Of a DNA stretch of 64,000 nucleotides, positions 33,083 to 43,828 are shown one piece after another. The stretch's first letter is position 1; every line of letters starts with the position of its first letter. Source of the DNA: Ichthyophis bannanicus. Lineage: Eukaryota > Chordata > Amphibia > Gymnophiona > Ichthyophiidae. The notes below the pieces were generated by a model. That model was given only the letters and a program-made list of their open reading frames with translations. It did not search any database and was not told where the DNA came from. The position numbers and the translations under genes are program-made. The stretch lies in the NCBI GenBank assembly GCA_033557465.1, contig CM066043.1, forward strand, positions 78,212,662 to 78,276,661, given 5' to 3'.

Positions 33083-33334
33083 GCTTACCTGTAGCAGGGG
33101 TTCTCTGTAGACATCAGAATAAATCAGATCACGTGGGCAATGCCATCAGATGGAATTGATACAGACTCTCTCAGAGCTCAGAAAAGCTGAGGTTTTAATG
33201 AATGTGTACAGAAAGCCCTACACACCTGCAAACTCATGGGTCCCTTCGTCTATATCAGAGCTTAGAACGTAGCTCCCAGAAAGCTATGCCCAATTTATCC
33301 TACTGTCTAATGAGAACCCCTGTAATAGGTAAGC
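33083..33334. mobile_element. MITE with 23-bp inverted ends
   Basis: The left end GCTTACCTGTAGCAGGGG then TTCTC and the right end GAGAACCCCTGTAATAGG then TAAGC are inverted repeats matching at about 19 of 23 positions. The 252-bp interior is non-coding. No clear target duplication was found. The right end contains AGGTAAGC, which resembles a splice donor. Confidence 0.65.
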
Positions 33335-33499
33335 AGTTGTGCTTTCTCTGTCATGTTGTTGCTAAGTGCTGTAGATTATTTTCCTAAACTCTGTTTGATC
33401 TTCAGTGAAGTGGCTAATTGTTGACACAGGTGCATCCATCGCTGTTGTTATTGTATTGATCCATCACACTGCTGGTCTTCTCTTTTGTGCTAATTATCA

Positions 33500-33620
33500 A
33501 CCTTATTTTATTTTTATTTATTTAGGTGTTTTTTATACCACCTTATCAGTAAATCAAACTAAACAATTTACATAAGATGAAGGAAACTCAAAAGAAATGG
33601 TTATAAGTACGGATAACAAG
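33500..33620 (-). mobile_element. L2 3'-end fragment
   Basis: TTTTTATTTATTTAGG then TTTATACCACCTTATC and AACAATTTACATAAGATG are the inverse of an L2-type 3' tail (compare 36.69 and 36.79 kb). There is no coding part. Confidence 0.6.
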
Positions 33621-33729
33621 TTATAACATTGGAGGTATATATAAGGATTAACTGAAGGCTAAATCTGACAACAGGATGAAGTAACATCACTATTATGCAT
33701 GTCATAGGGTTAAAAGATCATGGTAGCTG

Positions 33730-36310
33730 GTGATTATGTCAGGTAGACGTTATTTCTGTCTGTCTTCTCTCCATTATGTTGTCAAGCATTATGTCTTTCT
33801 TTAATGATCTTTCTCCATGTGTCCAACATATGAAAGTCGAAGTCTTGTCATTTGAGCTTCTAAGGAAAGCTTAGATTTGATTTCCTCTAGTACCACTTTA
33901 TTTGTTCTTCGGTCGGTCCACAGGTATACACAATATTCTTTGCCAGCACAATAATTCAAAGGCATCAATTTTCTTCCAGTCTTTCTTTGTCACTATCCAA
34001 CTTTCACATCCATATGATGGTATTGAAATACCATAGCTTGGACAAGTCAATTCTCTGTAGGTAGAAATACATTTCTGCACTTGAATATCTTATCTAGGTT
34101 CTTCATAGCTGTTCTGCCAAAAGCAATGCATCTTCAGATTTCTTGACTGCTTGTCATTTTATTATTGATTATTGATCCAAGCAGATTAAAGTTCTTTCCT
34201 ATTTCTATTTTTTCTCCATGAACTTATTGATTTTGCCAATTGTCAGGATCTTTTGTCTTCTTCACGTTAAGATGTAGGCCCATTTTAAGACCATGTTCCT
34301 TGATCTTGATAATCAGATGTTTCAGATCATCTTCAGTTTTAGCAAGTAACATTATATCGTCAGCATAGCAAAGGTTGTTGATGAGTCTTCCACCAATCTC
34401 CACGCTTCAATTGCCTTCATACAGTCCCACTTCTCTGACGATTTGTTCCACATATAAATTGAACAGTAATGGGGAAAGTATGCAGCACTGTTGTACACCT
34501 TTACCAATTTTAAACCATTCTGTTTCTCCTTGTTCCATATGAACTGTTGCATCTTGATCAATATAAAGATTACACAAGAGAACTATCAGGTGTCTGGTAT
34601 ACACAGGACCGGCGCAAGGAGATGAGGAACCCTAGACGAACCTCATCCTTTGCACCCCCTGGCCTCTTCCGCTTCCATGCAAACAAGAAGTCAGCCATTG
34701 GAGGGGGTGGAAGCACATAGCTCCAGGGCACCGAAGTTTGACGGTAAGCACCATGAGGCTGTTTCAAGCCATTGCCACCACTGTAGGTCTCAGTGAGGGG
34801 CAACAGTGGTAGCAATGGGCGCTCCTGGAGGGCCAGTGCTCTAGACGATTGCCTAGTTCACCTAATGGTAGCAACAGCCATGGGTATACCCTTGCTCCTT
34901 CATGTGATCCAAAGTTTTTCATGATTTATGCAATCAAAGGCTTTGCAGTAGTCAATGAAACATAAGCAGCTATCCTTTTGCCATTTATTTGTCTTTTCAA
35001 GGATCCATCTCATATCTACTCTGATATCTCTTGTTCCTTGCCCTTTCCTGAATCCCGCTTCTAATTTGGGCAGTTCTCATTCCAGATATGGTTATAGCCT
35101 TGAATGAATGATCTTGAGTAGACTTTTGCTGGTGTGTGAGATCAAAAAACATGTGCAAAAACTTTCACAGTCAATCAGATCACCTTTCTTCAGTATTGGT
35201 TAAGAAAACAAATCTTTTCCAGTCAGTCGGCCATGATGTTTTTTTCCAAATTTCCTGATAGAACCTGGAACAATTGCATCATTCAACATGGATCCTTGAG
35301 CATCTTTTAGCATTTCAATTTGAGGCTGGAATTTTCTCTTTAACTCTCATAGCTTTAGGAAAGCCGATCTTGTTCTTTCTTCCTCTTGCTGCATGTTCAA
35401 AATTTCTGTTAGATTCCATGATTACATCTCTTTCTCCTTTGGCTTTAGTTTCTCTTCATTTCTGAGCAAGTTTCTTCTGTTATCCATTTTGGACATTTTT
35501 GATTTTTTACTTTTTGTATAGACTTCTTACATTCTTCGAGCACAACTTCCTTGATGCCATCTCATAGCTCTTCTGGTGCTCTGTCATTTATATCCAAAAT
35601 TGTGCATCAATTTTGCAGGCAGTCTTTAAATTCTGGTGGTATTTTTCAAGATCACACTTTGTTGCATTCATGAGTAGCTTCTTCTTTTTCAGCTTTAGCT
35701 TGACTTTGCATACTATCAGCAGGTGATCTGTACCACAGTCTGCTCCAAGTTTTGTCTTTGTTGACGTTATTGAGCTTTTCAATTGTTGACTTCCACAGAT
35801 GTAGTCAATTTGATTTTTGCACAATCCATTGGGTGCAATCCATGTGTACAATTGCTGCTTGTGTTGCTAGAAGAAGGTGTTTGTTGGTCGTGCAGAAACT
35901 GAATGTTTTCCAAACACTTTGCCTCCTTTTTTGTTCCCATTTGCTTTCCAGTTGCCTATGACTATCAGTATGTCTTGTTTGCATGTTCTGTCAATTTCAG
36001 CTTGTATTTGTTCATAGAACTGATCTAATCTGTCCTCTTCTGCATCTGTTGTTATTGCATATATCTGAATAATAGTTGTGTTGATGTGCATTCCTCCTAG
36101 ATAAATAGAAATTAAACTGACTGCACTGTTATTTCATTACAGTTCTCAAAAGCTTTTTCTTAATGCAACACCATTTCTTCTGTCTTTCATTTTCAGGTAT
36201 AGTATACCATGTGATCATCACATTCAAAGTGCCCAATGCCAGTCCATTTCAGTTCGCTGACAGGCAACAGATCGAGTTATGCAAGTTCCATTTCAGATAT
36301 TCAAGGCAGA
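33730..36310 (-). mobile_element. Near full-length, decayed RTE/BovB-like LINE
   Basis: Reading the minus strand from 36310: endonuclease start LKWTGIGHFECDDHMVYY, then QIYAITTDAEEDRLDQFYEQ, ILIVIGNWKANGNKKG and NQIDYICGSQQLKSSI with GADCGTDHLLIV (catalytic Asp-His). The RT contains QQCCILSPLLFNLYVEQIV and, plus-strand side, CATATGATGG. The C-terminus has YGCESWIVTKKDWKKIDAFE. The 3' end at about 33730 has lost the ACAACAACA tail. Numerous stops. A hAT-like MITE is inserted at 34604-34882. Confidence 0.85.
34604..34882. mobile_element. hAT-like MITE, 279 bp, inside the RTE
   Basis: It begins CAGGACCGGCGCAAGG and ends in a decayed inverse (CAACAGCCATG), with 8-bp flanks GGTATACA / GGTATACC. 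CTAGACGATTGCCTAG near its right end matches the subterminal region of the element at 19560-19992, so they belong to one family. Confidence 0.8.
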
Positions 36311-36319
36311 TGTCTGCAA

Positions 36320-36540
36320 GATCAGATTTGTCTGACAAGGCTTGCCTCTATCAAAGCCATGTTGCCTCGGATCCTGCAATCTGTTGGATTCCAGATACTT
36401 CACTATCCTCTATTTTAGCACATCTCCATTAATTTACTCACCATAGAGGTCAGACTAACTGTCCTGTAGTTTCCAACCTCATCCTTAATTCTGCTTTTGT
36501 GTAAGGGACCATATGCATCTTTATCCAGTCCCCTTTAAGT
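36320..36540 (-). mobile_element. CR1 RT fragment
   Basis: Minus-strand CR1 words include the inverse of CATGTTGCCTCGGATCCTGC, nearly identical to 28970-28990 in the CR1 at 27.6 kb. TTTACTCACCATAGAGGTCA corresponds to the YRPVSLTS region. The frame is broken. Confidence 0.75.
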
Positions 36541-36691
36541 CATTTTTCTTTGCAAGATCAAGCCTTGTCAGCGTGATCAAGCATCTTCATACTGCATATA
36601 TACGGGCATTCTAATTTCTAATATTCTCTATTCATTTTTAACAAGCAATTTTAACCCTTTTGCTCCTCAATTCCTCCCTTTTGAACACTGA

Positions 36692-36780
36692 CCTATTTAT
36701 TTATTTATTTAACAGTATTTCTATACCGCCTTCTCCTTCAATCAAGGCGGTCTCCACAGCAAACAATCATAAAAGTGTTC
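36692..36780 (-). mobile_element. Short L2 3' end
   Basis: The TTTATTTATTTATTTAACAG tail is followed by TTTCTATACCGCCTTCTCC and AAGGCGGTCTCCAC, an extremely short 5'-truncated L2 insertion lying directly in front of the next L2 tail. Confidence 0.75.
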
Positions 36781-38565
36781 ATTTATTTATTTATTTATTT
36801 ATTTAACAATGATTTATATACCGCATCTTCCATAGTTCAGTTGCGGTTCACAACAAACAACAGTTAACAAATCAGAGTTTGTTTTACATAAAACATCATA
36901 TGACCAAATAACAATAAGATAAACTAGTGTTAATACAGAACAGTATAGAACAGTGTAAACTATATACATTATGTACAAATACACATTATGTGGGGCTTAA
37001 GCGTTATTCAAAGTACAGTATCAGCTATGAAGAATTGTATGTGTAGGTCATTTGGGATTTGTTAGATAAAAACTGGTTAGCCATTATCTAAGTCTATTGA
37101 GGGATGATCTGAGTTGTTGTAATGTTTAGAAAAGAGATAGGTTTTCACTTTTTTGCGGAATTCGATGATCTCGGTTAGCAATCTTAGATCATCTGGGAGG
37201 GAATTCCAGATTGTTGGAGCTGCATGAGAAAAAGCTCTATTGTTTGTGAGTTTATTTGCTTTTATGAAGTCTTTGGGAGTTTTTAGTTTATTTGTTTGTC
37301 CTTTTCTTTGAGTAGATTTTGAGTGCTCTTTGCTGATTAGGTTACTTAGGGTTCATGTGTTCTCATGCAGTGATGCATGTTGTGTGTTTGAGGTGGTGTG
37401 CATTTGATTTAATTTGATCTTTCTACAATGTGCGCTATTATACATTTTGAGCTATTATACATTCTTATATACAAGGGTCAGGGTGTGGGTAGGTCCGTTG
37501 TTCTAGCTTGATTAGTATGTTATGTGACGTGTCCATAGTGCTCAATGAATAGAGTTGTCTTCAGCTGTTTGCGAAAGTCTTTGAAGTCTGTCGTTAGTCT
37601 CAGCTCGACTGGGAGGGTGTTCCAGATTGTTGAGGTGGCCAGGGAGAGTGCTCGTTCCGCGGTGTCCTTGCGTGTCTTGGTGAAGTCTTTTGGGGTGTTT
37701 ACTCGGTTGGAGGTGCCTCTTCTCCTTGGTCGTGTGCTTGTGTCAGGTTGTATGAGTGTGTGTAGGCTGATGGCTGAGGAGTGTTGTTTGATCTTGAATA
37801 TGTTTATGATTGTTTTGTATTTGATGTGTGAGCTGATTGGGAGCCAGTGTAGCTCTTTCAGTATGGGTGTGATGTGTTCTTGTCTTGTTGTGCTAGCTAT
37901 TATGCGGGCCGCTGTGTTTTGTACCAATTGCAGCGGTTTGAGTGTTTGTTTTGTTAGACCCAGGTAGATTGGATTGCAGAAGTCTAGTAGTGCGGTTATT
38001 AGTGCCTGGCAGACTGTGCGGAAGTGCTCAGGGGCGAGGAGGGGCTTCAGTCATCTGATGAGTCTCATTCTGTGGTATGCGCTTTTGGTGGTTCTGCTTA
38101 TGTGTGATTGGAGGTTCAGCTCCTTGTCCAGGGTTACTCCGAGGTACTTTACTTCCGATTTTATAGGTATGGTTGTGTCTTTTATCTTGATGTCGGGTGG
38201 GGGAACAAAGTCCGAGTTTCGAGTAATTATTAGTGCCTCGGTCTTGTTATAGTTTATAGAGAGGTTGTTGTTTTGAAACCAGCTTGTCATTTGTATGAGA
38301 CAGTTTGTTATTTTGGAGTAGTCCGGGTTGTCAACTGATTTAGGTGTGTATATCATGATGTCATCTGCGTAGATTGTATATTGTATGTTGTGCTCTTTCA
38401 TGATGTCACATATTGGCTGGATGTAGATGTTGAATAGGGGTGATGATAAAGCTGATCCTTGTGGTACTCCTTGAAGTACTTTTATGGGACGGGAGGTGTT
38501 GTGGCCTACCTTGACCTGTATCTGTCTGTCGGTGAGGTATGAGTGGAACCATTGTGCATCCATTT
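36781..38565 (-). mobile_element. L2-like LINE, 5'-truncated
   Basis: The 3' tail is at 36781-36860 (TTTATTTATTTATTTAACAA then TATACCGCATCTTCC). The coding part on the minus strand holds FHSYLTDRQIQVKVGHN, LQGVPQGSALSSPLFNIYIQ, TIYADDIMIYTP (YADD intact), SINYNKTEALIITR, VKYLGVTLDKELNLQSHI, then after frame loss KELHWLPISSHIKYKTII and the C-terminus. The direct repeat of AGATCCATTGT at 38569-38606 lies just outside its 5' end. Confidence 0.88.
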
Positions 38566-38939
38566 ATAGATCCATTGTGGAACCATTCATAGATCCATTG
38601 TTCAACCTTTTACAAGTTTATTTCCATAATTCCTTGGATTTCTACAAATTCATCATTGACATCTATTTCTTCTTCCAAATTTCTAGGGCTTACATATATA
38701 GGGCTCGATGCACAAAACTAGCGTCGTTTTTAAGCACTGAAAATGGCAAATGCAAATGCAGAAAAAAGACAGACGCATGTGTAAATGGCAAATGAGCTGC
38801 ATGCAATAATCTGGTGTAGAGATGACTGCCCCAGTGGCCCCAGAACCCCCTCCCAGTATCTTTCAAAGTGGGAGCACTGCCTACGCGCTTCTGCTCTCGG
38901 CCCACCATCTTGAAAAATGGTGGTTTTCTTTCCTTATAA

Positions 38940-39440
38940 TTCCTAGCATTCAATTTGATTTCTTGACCTCCACTGCACACTGGGCAGAGGATTTTGATGC
39001 ATTATCCACATTGACACCCAGCTCCTTTTCCTGGGCAGTGATTTCTAAAGTGGAATCTTGTATTGTGTAACTGTAGTTTGGGTTGTTCTTCCCTAAATGC
39101 ATAACTTTGCCCTTGTCAACATTAAATTTCATCTGCCATTTGAAAGCCTAGTCTCCCATTTTCTCAAGGTCTTCTTACAATTTTTCATAATCATCTTGTG
39201 TTTTAACAACTTTGAATAATTTTCTGTCATCTGCAAATTTCATCCCCTCACTTTTTGTTACCCTTTCCAGGTCATTTATGAATATGTTAAAAAGCAGTGT
39301 GTCCAGCACAGATCCCTGCGGTATTCCACTATTCACCTTTGAGAAAATTGGCCATTTAGTCCTACTATCTGTTTTCTATCATTTAACAAGTTCCCAATAC
39401 ACAATAGTATGCTGCCAAATACCAGCTTGTCATTAACCTA
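38940..39440 (-). mobile_element. CR1 RT fragment
   Basis: On the minus strand: SGIPQGSVLDTLLFNIFIND, GMKFADDRKLFKVV (FADD), WQMKFNVDKGKVMHLGKNN and ELGVNVDNASKSS, the CR1 palm-to-thumb region. It is missing both the N-terminal RT and the 3'UTR. It differs enough from the 27.6-kb copy to be another subfamily. Confidence 0.85.
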
Positions 39441-39483
39441 TATATAATTTGGGTTGTAGTAAGCATGGTAATGTAGTAACATA

Positions 39484-39630
39484 GGGGTATGTTTACTAAA
39501 CTGCGGCAACCTTACAGACCGCACGGTAGGTAACGTTAACGCGTGGTAGGTAACGTTAACGTGTGGTAGGTAACGTTAACACGCGTTAACATTACATAAC
39601 GATCGTTAGCGTACCTAGCCGCAGTAAACA
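39484..39630. repeat. Inverted ends and three 20-bp tandem repeats
   Basis: GTTTACTAAACTGCGGC and, about 120 bases later, GCCGCAGTAAAC form an imperfect inverted repeat. Between them GGTAGGTAACGTTAAC plus a variable GCGTG/GTGTG/ACGCG spacer is repeated three times. The outer motif resembles termini of some non-autonomous DNA transposons, but no duplication was confirmed. It marks the change to the GTG/CAC-rich block that follows. Confidence 0.6.
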
Positions 39631-40397
39631 CCGCAGAGGGTGGAGAGAGGGCAGAGAGAAGGGGTCAATGGGCAGGGAGTGGGCGGGGAGAGACTCCCTC
39701 CACACTAATGCGCTGAACTGAAGGGCTGAATCCTAACGCAAATGAAAACCTGCTGTTTGATGCACATTTGCAGGAGAGAGAAACCATTTAAGTGTCAGCA
39801 ATGTACAGCATAGCCAGTGAGCCCAAGAAACGTGATAGTAGTGCTCCATTCCCAGCAACAGCATAGTGCCCCAGTATGAAAGGCTACTATGGTGATGGTG
39901 CAAATGGGGCATAGGGGGCTGCAGGCGGGACATGTAGCGGTGACAGCTGGGGCACAGGGTGGACAAGGTGGGCGCCGAGGTGGCACATAGGAACATAGAA
40001 ACTGGAAGTGTGAAAGACAGCATCTGACAAAGGCCAAACACAAGATACAAATAACTTGTCCACATTAGGCAATAGTTGCCAGGGCAGAGACAGGATGCCC
40101 CCGCATCCATCCTACCACCATGTTGAAGGTACAGAATGTTGTTAGGTGCTGATGGGGGGTGGGGGTGGGAATGTCCATGTATGTCTCCCCACCCTAGACG
40201 CCGCACCATAGGCACCTGCCTACCTAAACAGTGGATGGCCTAAGACAGTGCACAAGAAGCACCACCAGCATATGGTTATGTTAGCACAGCATGGGGGGTG
40301 TCCATGCCGGAGGGGGCAGTGGCACCTGTCTGCAGTGGACCCAGGCCATGCCCTGTACCAGTACGTGGTGTGCAGTGCAACAGAAAATGCCTTTCAA

Positions 40398-40760
40398 AGG
40401 AGATGTCAAGGTATGGCCCAGGGAAGGCTGTGCAGCTGTGGCCCCACTGTGGTGCAGTACACACAGCCAGTGTGATTCAGAGCAGAGGGTCACAGGTTCA
40501 GGTCCCAGCTACAGACCCTGCAGAACACATCACAAACTTTTGCCCTGCTACATAGATATAACAGACAAACAGGATAGAAAAAGGAAATGTCTGGCTGAGG
40601 AGACATAAAGGTATGGCCCAGGGAGGGCTGTGCACCTGTGGCCCCACTGTGGTGTAGTACACACAGCCAGTGTGATTCAGAGCAGAGGGTCACAGGTTCA
40701 GGCCCCAGCTGCTGGAACCTGCAGAACACATCCCAACATTTTACCCTATGAAGCATATTC
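40398..40760 (+). repeat. About 195-bp direct duplication with tRNA-like box
   Basis: GGTATGGCCCAGGGA starts at 40411 and again at 40611. Both copies continue through GCCCCACTGTGGTG, CACACAGCCAGTGTGATTCA and GGTCACAGGTTCAGG. GGTTCAGGTCC (first copy) and GGTTCAGGCCC (second) match the pol III B-box GGTTCRANNCC approximately, so this may be a duplicated tRNA-derived SINE head. It is not a functional tRNA. Confidence 0.7.
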
Positions 40761-42429
40761 AACATCAAACCATGCAATCCCCATAGCATTGGCCAACAGG
40801 GGTAGAAACACTCACTCACACAGGCCCCACCATGCAAATCATGCTGTACAGGCAGGCTTCTGGCTCCAGAACGGATTTGCAGGTAACATCACAGCACCTC
40901 TGCTATCTCCTGCTCAGTCCAGAAATGTTGGCAGTGTGGCAGTTGGGGTTGGCAAACACCCTTACCATTGCACAGTGCTGCATTAGGAGTGTGTGTGTGT
41001 ATGTCTATCCATAGTTTTGTGGCTGCAAACCTTCCTCCCCCCCCGGGCCCACATTGTCCAGCTGTTACCAGCATCAGCCTGCGAATGTGCATAATGAGGA
41101 GCAAGGTAGTGTGGGTATGGGCCAGATAGGGCGAATTGGGCAGGCTGAATCTGCACAGCGAGTATTCCAATGTCTGGTACACATTAGCTTTCAAACCCCA
41201 CCTGCATGGACAGGGTTGCTAAATTATGTTGTGCTGGGAGGGCAGTCTCGCCCTGGCGTAACAGTGACCATGGAATGTCCAGGTTCCCACATAGTCATCT
41301 ATACTATCTGTCTCCGGTGATATCTGTGTGCCCCCCCCCCCCCCCAGTTCAGGGGCCCAATCACTGACATGCCTGCTTGGTGTGTGTGCATTGGCTAGCC
41401 TATGTCTGGATGCACGTGTTTTCTCACTGACCATGTACCACAGACTGGCCTGTGGCATGTCCTCAGTTAGTCTGTGCATGGTGAGAACACTGTGTATGCT
41501 GGTGCAGACAGATAGTGTAGTCTGATGATGCATGGCAGACTGTGGTATGTGGCAAGTGAGAATTCAGATGGCAGCAATGCTGTTCTGCTGATGCACCAGT
41601 CACAGGATATGTCTTATGTGCACTAGCCCTAGAGAGCTATTTCTAGCCATCAGGAATGGGCTTGCTGGTCCCACAGCCAGTCCTGTGGTCTCAGGCACCT
41701 GTCCCTCCACGCCCCCACCTACAAGTTGGGTGTTATGGGGCCCCTGGGGGCACATAATGTATAGTATCCCGAGCAGTAGAGGGACGTGGTACACAACCCT
41801 CATAAGACACTGGACACCCCTCTGACCTGCTAACAGGTGGCTATGGAAGCCAGACCTTAACACTGGGCACATACGGATCTGGGTGGTCTCTGGTCCCAGG
41901 GGGACACCTGTGACTGTGTAACACAGATAGGTACAGAGCTGCCTGGGACACATGCCACACACTGCCAGTCATGGGGATGTGCAGCAGGACCTATATGTAG
42001 CAACACATGCACTGTGGACCTAGTGCTGGGCAGCCATCCTTACCCTCAGGGTGAATACAGAACCTGCAAAATGGCATGGTCCATAGCTACCCTGTGCCAA
42101 TATCTCGCACGGCAGTCCATCTTACCAGGATGTGGTAACAGAGAGGTGCAGACCCCATTTGGTTACCTGATGTAGACCACTGTTCCTCATGTGCAATGCA
42201 TCATGGGTGCTGGTGCGGTTACCCTAACCTGGCACACAGAGCAGATGGTCCATGCGGTGACCTGCAGTCCCTCTGTACCCAGGCACTGCTGTACAGCAGG
42301 CCATAGAGGTATAGCCCACTGGTTCGTACAATGACCCTCGAAAATGTGTCCATGGGTTCGATTCCCTATTGATCCCCCCCCATGCGTGCCCAACTCAGAT
42401 ACCCTGCATACCTCTAACACTCATCTTTT

Positions 42430-42595
42430 TTCAGATATGTGCTGCCAGCCCAGGATATCAATGCTTGACCCAATACAAGCATTGTGGAACCTGTGTCTTT
42501 TGGGAAAACTACTAGGTACGTATGACCTAGATTGGCCAGTGTTGGAAACAGGATGCTGGGCAGTATGGCATATCTTATGTTCTTATGGTCATAAG
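42430..42595 (+). mobile_element. CR1 3' end
   Basis: CCCAGGATATCAATGCTTGA, GTACGTATGACCTAGATTGG and TATGGCATATCTTATGTTCT are nearly identical to the tail of the CR1 at 55.42-55.58 kb, including the TTCTTATG repeat. It is a short truncated insertion. Confidence 0.88.
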
Positions 42596-43554
42596 AGACT
42601 CACCACAGTGGGTGTCAGTCCTCTTGTCCGACTATTTGTGTCTGCCTGTGCAGACTGCCACCACAGGTCATGCACTGTGCACCTGTCCTGGTTTGTGCCT
42701 CCATGTTGCCTGCCTCGCCTGTACCCCAGCTGTATGGTACATCCATCCCTCTGTTCACCCCTCATCGTAACAATTATGGCACCCCATACACCCCTGGGGG
42801 ACAAGTATGCCCGCCATCTGTCACCCACTGTCATCCCAGTACATCACATTGCCCACACGCAGTGCTGTGGTACAGTTGCCCACAACATGTATGTCACCAA
42901 TGCTGGCAGGCACATGGTCTGGCTGCAGATATGGCATGTTCAGGAGCCTCAAGCCCTCACCCGCAAGCACCTGTGCAGTGGCACTAAACCGTAGCCAATC
43001 CAGTGTTAGGTTGAAATCAGTAGCTCTGGACATACATAATGCATGCCAACTTGAGGCACCTTGCAGGCCACAGGGCAAAGTAACCTAGGCCAACGTCACA
43101 TTGTTATGCCACTATGAACTATGGCAAAATATCCCAGGGAGCCCACGAGGATGACCTGTCCAGGTGTGTCCAGTACGGTGCACTGCCAAGGGACCCCGAG
43201 ATGGTGCCGCAGAGGGTGTCGCACAGGGCACATGATGAGCAATCTATACGGCACCGTACAATATGGCGCCCAGTAACACACCCACCAAGGCGCGCTCATT
43301 CATTATACCATAGTGCAAACCCACTAATGCACCATGTTCTGAGGTGCGGCATTGGGCGACGTACAATGTGCTATTACGGCTGGGAAGCCCCAGGACGCGT
43401 CCCTAGCATAGCATTGTGTAAAGCACGCAGCAAGGCGCCGTAAGCAACCTTAGCCCAACACGTGCCTGAGGCCCAGACAGCTAAAAGCTTGACACTCTGT
43501 AACGTCAGGCTCCAATGCCCATAAGAGGGTGACCCGTCAGAGCAATATAATGTG

Positions 43555-43620
43555 ATATCTGTAGTGCAGTGGTTAGGCAATATATCAGAGTACAGTGTCT
43601 TGCGGGTTCAAAACCCAGAA
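43555..43620 (+). repeat. tRNA-like pol III promoter module
   Basis: GTAGTGCAGTGGTTAGGC (A-box-like) and GGGTTCAAAACCC (B-box) are spaced as in tRNAs, as often seen at the head of tRNA-derived SINEs. No convincing acceptor stem or anticodon arm can be drawn, so I do not call a tRNA gene. Confidence 0.5.
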
Positions 43621-43828
43621 GGGGATACCAGAATGGGAAAGAGATGGGAATAGGGCATGTCTGAAATAGAAAGAGTAGATGTACTCAGATATAGAAAAGG
43701 ATACTTTTAACATAAACAAATAGACTGACAACACAGACCAACACACGTTGCAAAGGGAGGGTGCATGCGTGCGTACGTGCGTGCGTACGCAAGGTCAAAA
43801 GCATGCACTGCGCAGATACAAGTTTACA

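Larger units (their letters stand above)
39640..43824. other. Non-coding block, probably Harbinger-associated
   Basis: Composition (TGTG/CACA-rich, moderate GC) matches the sequence at 58.8-61.1 kb next to the Harbinger transposase. I find no transposase motif on either strand. It contains a duplicated tRNA-like module (40398-40760), a CR1 3' fragment (42430-42595), a CpG-rich part (43100-43450) and another tRNA-like module (43555-43620). The Harbinger link is inference from composition and from the Myb-like fragment at 45568. Confidence 0.4.

Noticed and set aside
37545..38252. Plus-strand frames of 140 and 92 codons
   Set aside because: Antisense shadows of the L2 reverse transcriptase on the minus strand.
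43555..43620. Functional tRNA gene
   Set aside because: A and B boxes are visible but no acceptor or anticodon stem can be formed; more likely a tRNA-derived SINE head.
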